A DNA stretch of 64,000 nucleotides from Puccinia triticina (taxonomy: Eukaryota; Basidiomycota; Pucciniomycetes; Pucciniales; Pucciniaceae): positions 992,001 to 1,056,000 of the forward strand of contig NC_070570.1 of NCBI RefSeq assembly GCF_026914185.1, in the 5' to 3' direction. Made by a program: the position numbers and the translations under genes. Below the pieces are notes generated by a model. It saw only the letters and a program-made list of their open reading frames with translations, ran no database searches and was not told the DNA's origin. Positions 44,692 to 54,923 of this stretch are shown in pieces. Position 1 is the stretch's first letter. Each line of letters opens with the position of its first letter.

Positions 44692-45939
44692 TCAGAGAGT
44701 TGTGTACTCAGCTCTTCCCGATGCCCTTCTTGATCCGAAAAGACTAGCAGATCTGGTTAAATCAACTAACATCCTCGGCAACTCTTCCCAGAAAGTCTTG
44801 TGCGGTAGGGCATCTAGACCCGTCAGACCATACGTGTTATAGTTATACCTATTGATACGGTTTTTTTGACGTGAGAAGGTTATAGGAAATCAGCTTTAGT
44901 GGAATGTCTTGAACTTGATCATGCGTTTATCTAATTAGGCAAAAAGGTCGCAGACTTACCAAATTCCTGAGATAAGGTAAACAAAGAAGATTAAAAGAAC
45001 GCTATGAAATAATGGAAACAAATTCATCAAGATCATTTTTTACTTGGTGCCGTGGCGCCAGGGCGCAAATATCAATTGGACAGGTCACCAGAGTGTATAA
45101 ACTCACATCATGATAAACGTTTTGAACGGGTTGGAAGATGTGTCAGGGCTAGACGAGTCCTTGCGACTAGATGAAGTAGCGCATCCAGCCGGGGTCGGCC
45201 ACGTGAGATTCAAGGTTCCTTGGATTGAATCGTAGACCGTTGTTGTAGGTTTTGAAGGGACGGCTTTCCGATCTTGATCTGAGCAGATCAAGTTGAAGAT
45301 CGCGGTTTGTTGCACATTGTTGTGCATAGCTCCACGCATCACTAACTGCACAGATTCTTCATGTCAAAATCATATATTAATATCGTCATCCGAAAGAATA
45401 AAGGATGTTTATTTTGAGAAAGGGGAGCTGATGGACCTTTGTTTTCAGTCTTGTTGATTACCACAGTGGCGGGCGATTTGTCGGTACCGATTGGAATGAT
45501 TTTTTCAAGCCTTCTATCCGTCCCGATTTCGTTATAGATCAGCATGCAGACCAGCGTGCCGTCTGGACAAGATTGAGCGGGATCGGACGAAGGTAATTTC
45601 TTGCATAGCGAGATCAAGATCGTCTCGGTGGTGGTTGACGGTGGAGTGGGACTAGTTGTGGTGAGATTTAACGGCCACGAATTGGTGTCGAGCAGCTATC
45701 AGCCAAAAAAAAGTGAACCAGACAGTGAGTGACAGTGACCGGACTGCTGCTCAGTTGGTTTGAAGGGAGAAGAATTTCTGCCTCACGTTGTTGAAGTCGT
45801 ACTGCGAGCCGTGAGGGGATGAGAACTTACAGTCGACCAGATGGTTTTGGTCGCTCGGAGCCTCTGAGTGGAACTTGGTGAGGGCACCAGGGATGGCGAG
45901 TAGGCCGAGCAAAAGCAATCTGATGACGAGTATCAGCAT
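44692..45939 (-). CDS. ATG27: autophagy-related protein 27 (type I membrane receptor)
   Basis: Minus-strand exons 45939-45787, 45695-45462, 45345-45107, 45001-44960 and 44848-44692 give about 274 residues. A signal peptide (MLILVIRLLLLGLLAIPGALT) leads into a Man-6-P-receptor-homology lumenal domain: VDCKFSSPHGSQYDFNNL, ISLCKKL, SCPDGTLVCMLI, AIFNLICSDQ, GTLNLTWPTPAGC. A transmembrane helix (FKTFIMIVLLIFFVYLISGIW) is coded across exons 3-4. The tail YNYNTYGLTGLDALPHKTFWEELP matches the Atg27 cytosolic end. Known relatives cycle between Golgi, vacuole and Atg9 vesicles and support selective autophagy. The exon 2/3 join is ambiguous: donor at 45461 (acceptor to 45346) or donor at 45436 with exon 3 from 45341, which would keep INKTENK. 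A TE ends only 60 bp past the stop. Confidence 0.88.
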
Positions 45940-47018
45940 GGCCCATGGGGATTACCAGTTGCAGGTCCGGGGCGAGTATGTATGGCTTTCCTCTCGGGAA
46001 TCGATCGATTGGCAATCTGGTTCCGGTTGACGAAGGAAACAAGTCATTCACCCCAAGGTGACCGAAGTGCCTGGTCATCTTTCTGCGCACCTGTTGATAT
46101 TTGAACCGTTTCAAACTTAGCATCCCGCCTCGAGCCTGACTTATGTACAATTCCGGTGGCCCCGTGCAAAATCTCCTCATGACTTCATGAACCCTTCTGC
46201 AAATGTATGTTGCGGGACTAGTTTTGCAACTTCGCATCCACCAATCGTCATCGAAATTCCATACATATTTATTTAAATACTTCAACAAACGGATTAATCC
46301 CTCCAAGTTTCACCCCCGGGTCCTGGTAACTAATGCGCAACGGTATTGCCCTAGTAACACCGATAATGCTTAGGCCACTCCACTCTGGTTTCCACATAGA
46401 CAAGCAGCTCGGCCTTGGGTTTTGCCGATCAACCTCTTATATGGAGGCTTGCCAGATAACCACGGCAACCAATCTTACATAGCATAAAGCCGGCCTGCAT
46501 TACGAGACAGAAGCGCACAGTGCCACCTCGTTTCTCGGGAAGACAGACCCTGCGGGGCGCCCACATCGCTCGGCCAACAACTGGCATCGACAGTGATGGT
46601 TCAAGTAGGTGAAAAGAATTGGTAGAGCCAATCGGAACTTGTATCGTTGACCGAAACCACGGTACTGCGGCACTGGTAGCTACATAGTTGCCAGTGTACC
46701 GCCGCTCCATCTTTACTCCTTCCTGCTTCTTCTGCGTGCTCCCGTGATGTCGCGGCTCTAAAAGCCTCCAGTTTTCCCCCTCAAGCCTTCACCCTACTTC
46801 AAACAGATCGCTTCCGTTACTCTATCGGTTCTCTTCACTTTTGCCAATTCACCTTATCCTTTCAGTGAATTTCATTCATCCCAAGCGCACCCGTTTTACC
46901 TAGCCGGCTTCAATAGCTGAATTTTAGCGAGCGCAACATAAACGGATTTTGACGGGCGTGTTTTTGAAGCCATCAAGATCTTCTTTCATTATACTCTTTA
47001 CATTCTTCATACTTGGTC
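45940..47018. other. divergent intergenic region between ATG27 and the secreted-protein gene
   Basis: About 1.1 kb carrying both promoters. Open frames on the minus strand (45827-46306 and 46429-46710) show no family signal or splice logic and are taken as chance. Confidence 0.45.
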
Positions 47019-47909
47019 ATGCAAATCTCAAGCACATTTACTCTCATCACATTATTGGCTTTCTTTCCTTTCGCCATCCATGCAGAATCAGATGCAGAAA
47101 AACCCAATCCCTACCCCAACGATTATATAATTATAAAACCGCTCAAGTGGGTAAGTGACTATCTGCCAATCTATGAGGCCGAGGGAAAGGAAGCTTTCCG
47201 TTTTTCCAAGTATCGGCTTGACCCATTTAATGGGATGACATTTGTGGCACTCATGGACCCATCTTCCAAAGCTTCTTTTAAACTCTCCTCGGTCAGTTGT
47301 ATCACCACTAAACGGATGACGAATAACAGCTGTCTAACCTGCCTTATTTGACTCATCTCCTACCACACTCTACAGAATAATGATAACCACTGCAATGACG
47401 AGTCAAAGCACGAGGAAGATGTGAAGCAGAAGGACAATTTACCAAAGCGAAAATTTGAAAAGGAAAGAAGGAAAAGAAAAGGGGATGTCTGGAGATTCAA
47501 CGTCCTTCCTGACGGCCAAGATGTCCGGCAGTACTACAAGTATTACTACAATAATAAGAACATAGGAGGTAGCATTTATAAGGAGGGCAACGGACAAAAG
47601 GACGAACTGGTTGGCCTGATCAGAAGTGAGTATCATCTTTCTCACTCTTCATGGTACAACTACAGAGCCACGAAAAGCATAACATCTGACTTTTGGTTGA
47701 TTCCATTAGCTCAAAAGCGGAACTTGGTCTGGGTGGATCCTAATCAAAACACCGAGACTTTTACCCTTTCATGCGCCAATAATTCCCCAGTAGTGAGTCC
47801 CCGCTAGTCTCGAGTGAATAGAAAAAAAGAGGCCTGATTCCAATCTTTCCAATAGCCTGAATTCGCCACCTTGCTGGCCTTGGTCTTTGCCAAAGCCTCT
47901 GATTGTTGA
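47019..47909 (+). CDS. small predicted secreted protein, unknown family
   Basis: Exons 47019-47291, 47376-47625, 47710-47792 and 47856-47909 give 219 residues. Residues 1-24 form a clear signal peptide ending AIHA|ES. The mature part has an aromatic region (NDYIIIKPLKW, YLPIYEAEGKEAFRF), a strongly basic stretch (KRKFEKERRKRKG), a Tyr-rich stretch (QYYKYYYNNKN) and three cysteines, one being the last residue. No family was recognised. A strong GTAAGT at 47153 is not used here because coding continues past it. Intron 3 is 84 bp and stop-free, so a retained-intron form is possible, as is an earlier end at 47807. In a plant-pathogenic rust such genes are candidate effectors, which is only inference. 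Confidence 0.65.
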
Positions 47910-48009
47910 AACCGAAGTGTCGATAATTCCTACTTCTTCTGTGTACAAATTCGACGGCCATTGACCACCTGGTTAAGTTGCCATACATCGGACAATTAAA
48001 AATCAACAC

Positions 48010-49950
48010 GCATCATTGTGTATTTTCTATATGATTGAGGAACATGTACACTCTCTTGAATTTGTCAGAGGATTATCTACCCATTAGTCAGTCCTCCCTT
48101 CTGAGTTGGCAGGCTGGCGCCCCTCGCGCGAAGCGCGAGCCTCCAAAGGAGGGACTTGTAAGTAAGCCGGGAAATTTCGAACGTATCTAAGCCCCTCGTC
48201 CCCGCAGCGGCCGGGGGGCACCCATTTGGCCTGGGAGAGATGCAAGGCATCGAGTCTCTCCCGCAGGGAGAGGACTTAAGACTAATCAGGCCTTTTGGCC
48301 TGAGAGAATCTGCATCCTTTGGTGGTAGACGATGTCGCCACCCCCTACAGCCCAGAGTTTTCAACAATCTGCCCAATATGAGTGCTATTTTATTCTTTGG
48401 TTTGGGGAAAGTAAATTTTCTTGGGATTCTAATTATGGTTCTGGTGCAGCATGGCATAATCCAGGGGGACTCTGCATCTTGGTCATCACCATACAGCACA
48501 GGGATGTTGATTTTCCAACAGGACACGGGCCTTCAAGGCAGCCAAGATTCATTGCATTATGTATTATGACCATTTGAATGCAGAAGCAGATTGCAAAGAT
48601 TCAATTGATTCATAGAATTGAATCCTGGTGCAGAAAATGGTAGTGATTTTGTTGCCTCCCATCATATTCCACCAAGCAGAAATTCCACATGCATAAGTCA
48701 GGGTTGAATTGACTGCTTTGAACACCATTACGGTTGCATTACTCTGATCTGGGCAATTTATCAATATCTTCCTCCACCTCACAGGATGAAGTGAGGGAAA
48801 TCTGACATGTGTTATGATTTGCATGCAGGCCACATCCTAATGAATTCCCAGTGAGAGGAGTTTGGCTCACTCAGCCTTGGTACACTAACCAGGACCCTGA
48901 TTTGTAGAATGTGGCAGTTTTCCTATTGTGATGCAACTTTCAAATGGTCCACAAAAAGATGTGTGGATAAAGTTGTGCCTTTCCTGTTTCGTCACAGGTG
49001 GGATTGGGATAAGCTGCTCCATGTTAACCCCTTGACATGGTCTAGGAGATTACACAAAGCCTGTGTGATGTTGCTACAACTAACCATAGGCAGATGAGGA
49101 CTGGAGTCTAGAGAAGCCTTGAAACTGAAATTTAACCAGCTCCTGATCATATTCCTCCTCCAGCCTGGATCCCCGGATGTGGGAGCTATCCACTAGAAGC
49201 TTGCATTTCTAGCACTTGTGTGTACATATGTCTCTTAGTCCCAATATCAACTTTGAGGTATGTGCACACATATACATGGAAGGATGTTGATAGGCTGATA
49301 AACAAAATAACAGGACCAAAGTCACAACAACATGCTCTGTATGTGGCCCGCTGCAGGTGTGGGTTACAGGTTTGCCAGGGATCCAACAAAGAAAGACCAC
49401 CAATTTTGCAACTCCGTATCGCCCATTCCGACCCAAACTAAGCCAAGCCGCCACCACAGTTGTAATGAAAAGCACGTACTGTCTTGGACAATTCATTGCT
49501 CCAATTTCATCATTTCCCCATCTGATAATTCATGATTTCTCACAGGTTGGCTTCCTGCAACAAGGTCGCCTGCGGGTCCACGTCTATTGCACACCCCGGG
49601 AGCGAATTGGAGATCTCAGCAAGTCAGCATCTTGGCCTGTTGCTAGGGCCCATGTCAACCTGTTCAAATCCAGTTACCAGCAACAAGATTGAACCTACCA
49701 ATCAACAACTCATCAAGGTGCGCGCCTTTGTAGTAACCCAGCATGCAAGGCAGCCTGAGCTATGGGCATGTGTGTTCAGCCGAGCCAACAATGTTGCCCT
49801 TGTCCAAGCATCTTTTGCAGCTGCAAGGGTGGAGCTGACACCCATCTGGAACTACAATTTGAGCCTTTTCTTTGACATTCCTCATGTTGATTTTACCCAG
49901 CCTGAAGCCGGTTTGACCGCCAAACAAAGTTGGCTCTTGGATGCTCTTTG
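48010..49950. other. TE debris
   Basis: At 48088-48165 a GC-rich hairpin (GCCCCTCGCGCGAAGCGCGAG followed by GGAGGGACTT) resembles the ends of the hAT element at 7352-12874 and may be a hAT terminus remnant. An open frame at 49532-49951 is unrecognised and abuts the gypsy fragment. No gene is supported. Confidence 0.45.
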
Positions 49951-49977
49951 ACAAATGTGTACCAATCTGAAACCCCA

Positions 49978-51734
49978 TCAGCTGACTGCGCTCCACCCGT
50001 TTTGGGTTGGGCCATTCCAAGAGTCCCACGGATCTTGGCCCATCCAATTATGTTTGGACCCTTGTCGGGCCAAACAAAAACCGAGTGGGCTAGTATGGGC
50101 CGGCCCAATTCTCAACCCTACTTCTGGGTCATAAGCAGGGTTACTAGGATCATTTGGCAAAGCCCATCTGCTAATTCCATCAGCATTCTTGTGAATATTC
50201 CCATCCCTGTGGATTATGGTCATATTGCCTCTGTATTCCTGAATAGCAATCTGCCACCTGAGCATGTGTCTGTTGGGAGTCTTCATGTTCAGCAGTGATC
50301 TCAAAGTTGTGCAATCTGTTACAACATGAAATACACTGCCATCTAAGTAGTAATGGAGTTTCTCTAGGGCCCAAACCAGGCATAAGCATATCTTGTTTCA
50401 CTCACCAGGAAAATAAAATAGTCAGTTGATGACAAGTGACATCACACCAGCTCCATCAAGCTACCCACCATCGATCCAATATCTATCCACTATCTACCCC
50501 AATCTCCCAACCATCTTATCAACTTCCAAAATTTACCAAGGAGGTGCTGTTCAGATTTTGATGAGCCTAAATGATCCTCAGTTCTGTCCAGCTGATACTC
50601 AGCTTTGCTACCCAGCTCATAATCAGCTTTTTTGCCGCTCATACTCAGATTGTTCACGCAGCTCACTCTCAGAATTGGAATAAAGCCTTTTGACCAGTCA
50701 TTGCCCAGGTGATGCGCAGCTTTGTACTATTCCTGGCGCAGCTGATGCTCAGCTTTGTATGAGTCTTTGCTCAGCCTTTTCCTAGTCCTGTCCCAGCTGA
50801 TGCACAGCTTTGACCCATTCCTGGGCCAGTTGTCCAGCTGATGCTCAGCTTGCTGAGTATCAGCTGAGGTAGGCCAGGGAAAAAGATAGGAATCAGCTTG
50901 GACAGGATCAGAGCTTAAATTCAGCTAGGCTAGGGCCAAAGATGAGCATCAGCTGAGCCACGGCCAAGGCTTAGCATCAGCTGTGCCAGGGCCAAAGATG
51001 GTCATCAGGTGGCCAGTTCTAAAGCTGAGCATCAGCTGGGCCAGGGGAAAAACTGAGCATCAGCTGAGCCAGGGTAACAGCTGAGCATCAGATGGGTCAG
51101 GGCCAAAGCTGAGCATCAGCTGGGTCAGGGCCAAAGCTGAGCATCAGCTGGGTCAGGGCCAAAGCTGAGCATCAGCTGGGTCAGGGTCAAAGCTGAGCAT
51201 CAGCTGGGTCAGGGCCAAAGCTGAGCATCAGCTGGGTCAGGGCTAAAGCTGAGCATCATCTGGTTTTTTCACATTGAGTGCTTTGATCCTGACACCTATC
51301 ATGTGAGCCCTAGTTGTGCTGGTGGAGAGGAGCAACATTGGAGCAGTGTTGGAGCTGGAAAAAAAGCTGTGTCATGTCACTTGCCATCAAGTGACTACTT
51401 TTTTTTCCTGGTGACTGTCCTTCAGTTGTCTGGATATGAAAACAATGGGTCCCTCTTTTCTTACTCCATCAATGACTTGGACTTGATGTAAAGCAGCACC
51501 TAGACCAGTCATACTAGCATCTACATATAGTGTGAAAGGATGGGCCCAGTCAAGGAACAGTAGCAAGGGAGCTGTGGTCAGTTTCTCTTTTAACAAGTTG
51601 TAGGCTACTATCCTATGATGAGTCATCTCATATATGACATCAATCCTTGTGAGCTCAGTTAGAGGTTTTGCTATCTCTGCAAACTTCTCAATGTGTTGTT
51701 TGTAGTAACCAACAACAGTGTTTGGATAGTCCAT
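49978..51734 (-). pseudogene. gypsy RT/RNase H fragment split by a TIR element
   Basis: From 51734 down, the minus strand reads GYYKQHIEKFAEIAKPLTELT and TLYVDASMTGLGAALHQ (RT thumb and RNase H) to FISRQLKDS. It is then cut by the 1.0-kb element at 50403-51414. It resumes below 50400 as [22 protein letters not shown] and then [23 protein letters not shown]...[15 protein letters not shown], with one frame change between the pieces. It differs in sequence from the gypsy at 28-41 kb, so it is another family. It is a relic without LTRs in view. Confidence 0.85.
50403..51414. mobile_element. 1.0-kb CACTA-like MITE with 28-bp subterminal repeats
   Basis: The ends CACCAGGAAAATAAAATAGTC and the complement of CACCAGGAAAAAAAAGTAGTC are flanked by the 3-bp repeat ACT (50400-50402 and 51415-51417). 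Next come GATGACAAGTGACAT-type subterminal sequences. The left half (50570-50870) carries CAGCTGATxCTCAGCTTTG motifs. The right half (50900-51270) carries the inverse AAAGCTGAGCATCAGCTGG, becoming perfect 28-bp repeats at 51090-51260. It sits inside a gypsy RNase H sequence that joins up when it and one ACT are removed. Same family as 20794-41911. Confidence 0.88.
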
Positions 51735-51742
51735 GTTTGGGT

Positions 51743-52190
51743 GGAGAGTGACAATCCGATACCAGCAACCTGGGCCTATTGGAAGAAGCTGGGCTCAGAG
51801 AACCAGGTTATCAAATTCAAAGCGCGCATCTGCGCACAAGGATTCAAACAAACCCACGGCCTCAACTTTGAAGCAAAGTACGCGCCTACTGGGAAGCCAT
51901 CTTCTCTCCGCTTCCTGATATCGTTCGCTATCAACCACGGACTCAAAATACATCAACTGGATTTACGATTGGCTTTCCTGACCTGTCCCCTCGAGGACAA
52001 GGGCACGCTCCTCCCACCGCCAGGACTGGAATGCCTGCCAAACTTGGTCTTGGAGCTGAAAAAGGCAATATACGGCTTGCGGCAGGCGCCGTTGGTTTGG
52101 TACAAACGTCTGTTGTCATACCTCAGGCTGCTAGGCTTTTGAGTAATAATGTCTCTTTCATATGTCAAACTACTTTTTATATTTTATTTG
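51743..52190 (+). pseudogene. copia reverse transcriptase fragment
   Basis: Reads FKARICAQGFKQTHGLNFEAKYAPTGKPSSLRFLIS, IHQLDLRLAFLTCPLEDK and LELKKAIYGLRQAPLVWYKRL, the N-terminal RT blocks of a copia element distinct from that at 21978. The main frame stops at 52142. A +1 continuation (SFICQTTFYILFVYF) reaches the foldback insertion where the YVDD motif would be expected. It is head-to-head with the gypsy fragment at about 51735. Confidence 0.8.
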
Positions 52191-52199
52191 TATATTTTT

Positions 52200-53780
52200 A
52201 CGGATGTACTTCGCGCACTGCAAAAAACTCGTCGCGCACTGCAGGGGGCGTCCACTTGACGTCCCGGCCACAGTGCGCGGAAGCTCAAAACGCTTTGCGC
52301 ACTGCAGAAAATAAACCATGAAATTCTCTTTTTTTTTTCTGCCAGCCGGCAGAGGGGATCTTTCTTGCCCCTCCTCCATTTTCTTTGGGTATTTGGACCC
52401 CCCAGCATGACATAAAAAAAGGATGATAAAAAAATACAAAAAATAAGCGGAGCGCCTCTCGCACCCCCCGGGGATTTTTAACCTGCTAAAAAGCCATGGA
52501 TCGGGTACCCAGCCCCTCGAAAACAGAGTTCGAGGGGCAGAAGTACATACCCCATGACTTCGCCGTGCGGATGGCCGGCACAGGCTGGTCCCGGAGCGGA
52601 GTACATGCACACTCCCCCAATGACCGGCCAGCACGCACATGGAGTGCAAATCACCGGTCATCGAGGGGATTACGTACTCCTCTCGATGACCGGAACGGTC
52701 CCGCTTATCGAGAGGAGTAAACACATCTCTTGATGACCGGAACGGTCCCGGTTATTGAGAGGATTAAATACACCACTCGATGACCGGAACGAACCCGGGC
52801 ATCGAGAAAATAATCATCTTGATGACCGAGTCTGCTGCGGTCACCGAGTAGAGAAACACTCCCTCAATGACCGGAGCAAACTGTTCAAGGAGAGGATTGA
52901 TGAACGGTTCGCTCCGGTCATCGAGAGGAGCACTTAATCCCCTCAATGAATGGAACGGACCCGGCCATCAAGAGGAGGAACACTCTTGATGACCGGGTCT
53001 GTTTCAGTCGTTGAGAGGAGCAGTGTTTACTCCTCTCGATGACCGTGACCGGGTCTGTTCCAGTCGTCGAGAGGAGTAAACACTCCCCTTGATGACTGGA
53101 ACAGACCCGGTCATCAAGAGTGTTCCTCCTCTCGATGTCCGGGTCTGTTCCGTTCATCGAGGGGATCAATTGCTCTCGATGACCGGGACTGTTCCGGTCA
53201 TCGAGCGGAATGCTTAGTCTCTCGATGACCGGGACTGTTCCGGTCATTGAGAGGTGTGTTTACTCCTCTCAATAAGCGGGACCGTTCCGGTCATCGAGAG
53301 GAGTACGTAATCCCCTTGATGACTGGTGATTTGCACTCCACGTGCGTGCTGGCCGGTCATTGGGGGAGTGTGCATGTACTCCGCTCCGGGACCAGCCTGT
53401 GCCGGCCATCCGCACGGCGAAGTCATGGGGTATGTACTTCTGCCCCTCGAACTCTGTTTTCGAGGGGCTGGGTACCCGATCCATTTTTAGCAGGTTAAGA
53501 ATCCCCGGGGGGTGCGCCCCGGGGAGGCGCTCCGCTTATTTTTTGTATTTTTTTATCATCCTTTTTTTATGTCATGCTGGGGGGTCCGAATACCCCAAGA
53601 AAATGGAGGAGGGGAAAGAAAAATCCCCTCTGCCGGCTGGCAGAAAAAAAATGAGAATTTCAAGCTTTTCATTTGCAGTGCGCGAAGCATTTTGAGCTTC
53701 CGCGCACTGTGGCCGGGACGTCGAGTGGACGCCCCCTGCAGTGCGCGACGAGTTTTTCGCAGTGCGCGAAGTACATCCGT
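52200..53780. mobile_element. 1.58-kb foldback element with near-identical arms of about 550 bp
   Basis: The left arm starts ACGGATGTACTTCGCGCACTGC and the right arm ends with its complement. The arms (52200 to about 52750, and about 53230 to 53780) match almost base for base, including a GAACTCTGTTTTCGAGGGGC block. The flanking repeat is ATTTTT (52194-52199 and 53781-53786). The core is palindromic array C. No coding capacity. Confidence 0.88.
52640..53320. repeat. palindromic minisatellite, GGTCATCGAGAGGAGT family, array C
   Basis: Alternating GGTCATCGAGAGGAGTA and ACTCCTCTCGATGACCGG units with CGGAACGGTCCCG or GGACTGTTCCGG linkers. Closest to array A. It forms the loop of the foldback element. 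Confidence 0.9.
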
Positions 53781-53824
53781 ATTTTTATGTCACGGTGGCT
53801 CTGCCATAGTAGCCAGCTGACAGA

Positions 53825-54175
53825 GTGTCCATCCACTCACCTCCACCCAAACTCAATTTCCAAACGCTTTCCCGGGCTAAAAAACGCAAAGTCCATTACA
53901 CCAGATCTGACTGGGTCCGTGGTCGTAGTCCCTACGTTGAATCCGAAGGACTCTTGGTAGTAGAACCCAACATCAACTTAATTTGCCAATATGTTGAGTT
54001 TGACAAAATCCGAACTGAAAGACGTGAAGAAGTCATCAATATCCTTGATAGAAACAACCTGACACATCATACAATGTTCCGATCAAAGAGCATCACACCC
54101 AAGAAGATGACCGCATGGGGGTTGAGTGACGGCAACATTGCCAAATTACGCAACAATGTCTGCAAGTTTGAGTGA
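53825..54175 (+). CDS. unrecognised C-terminal fragment, probably TE-derived
   Basis: The frame runs to a TGA at 54173-54175 and reads HYTRSDWVRGRSPYVESEGLLVVEP, then VEFDKIRTERREEVINILDRNNLTHHTMFRSKSITPKKMTAWGLSDGNIAKLRNNVCKFE. It looks like real protein (balanced composition, helical C-terminus), probably the end of a transposon protein. I cannot name the family, and no start or upstream exon is visible because the foldback element lies just upstream. Confidence 0.45.
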   Translation: MSIHSPPPKLNFQTLSRAKKRKVHYTRSDWVRGRSPYVESEGLLVVEPNINLICQYVEFDKIRTERREEVINILDRNNLTHHTMFRSKSITPKKMTAWGLSDGNIAKLRNNVCKFE

Positions 54176-54920
54176 TTCTTAGCCTCTCAATAGGCAGCTA
54201 CAAATTTTATTGTTGATCTACCCTTCAGTCTCCTTGTTTACTATACATTTAGCCACATTTTTACCCCAGCAGGCAAACTGCACTGTCCTCAATTTTGTTT
54301 CCAATTAAGCCTCCTGTTTCCTTCTTGGCCATGTAGCCTTATTTTACCCCAGTTTTTGAACGCCTTCACACAGCTTATACTGCCCATGTATGCACAGTCA
54401 GGATTTCTTACCCAATTATGATTGCCCAACGCGCTAATATGTAGAACAGACCTATAACCAAGTCTATATCATTTTTTACAACCATTTTTCTTAGCCCTGT
54501 ACACAATTTACCTTGGTTGCTTGTTTTACCTCAATCGTCTGATTTGTTGCAATCTTATTCAACAGGCTGAGTGTCTCCTGGTATCGTCGCCATCTCTTGA
54601 TGGACTAGATCTTCAATCTTTCCTCAAACACATACTGATTGCAATCACCAGTACTCCTGCAGCTGAGCACCTATAAACCAAACAATTAATGATGATAACC
54701 ATGATAATGATGATAACTGGATCAAAATGATGTATGAGATGATTGAAATAAATCTCAGTAAACAGGTAACCTTGACGTCCTCGGAGGATCCCAAAACAAG
54801 ATTGGCTATTTCAGTTTAGTTGACTACATGAGGCTAATTGATAAATGGTAACCAAATGATAGAGTTGGCTGATGATGCTAGATTTTGCAATGAGAAAAAC
54901 ACATTTATTGGGCCCTGGAA
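54176..54920. other. AT-rich, no gene seen
   Basis: No coding or repeat signal was recognised. Confidence 0.45.
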
Positions 54921-54923
54921 TCA

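Noticed and set aside
45827..46710. Minus-strand frames of 159 and 93 codons upstream of ATG27
   Set aside because: The first overlaps ATG27 exon 1 in another frame; neither shows conserved motifs or a plausible splice structure.
49532..49951. 139-codon plus-strand frame next to the gypsy fragment
   Set aside because: Plausible composition but no recognised family, no context and surrounded by TE debris; not enough to call a gene.
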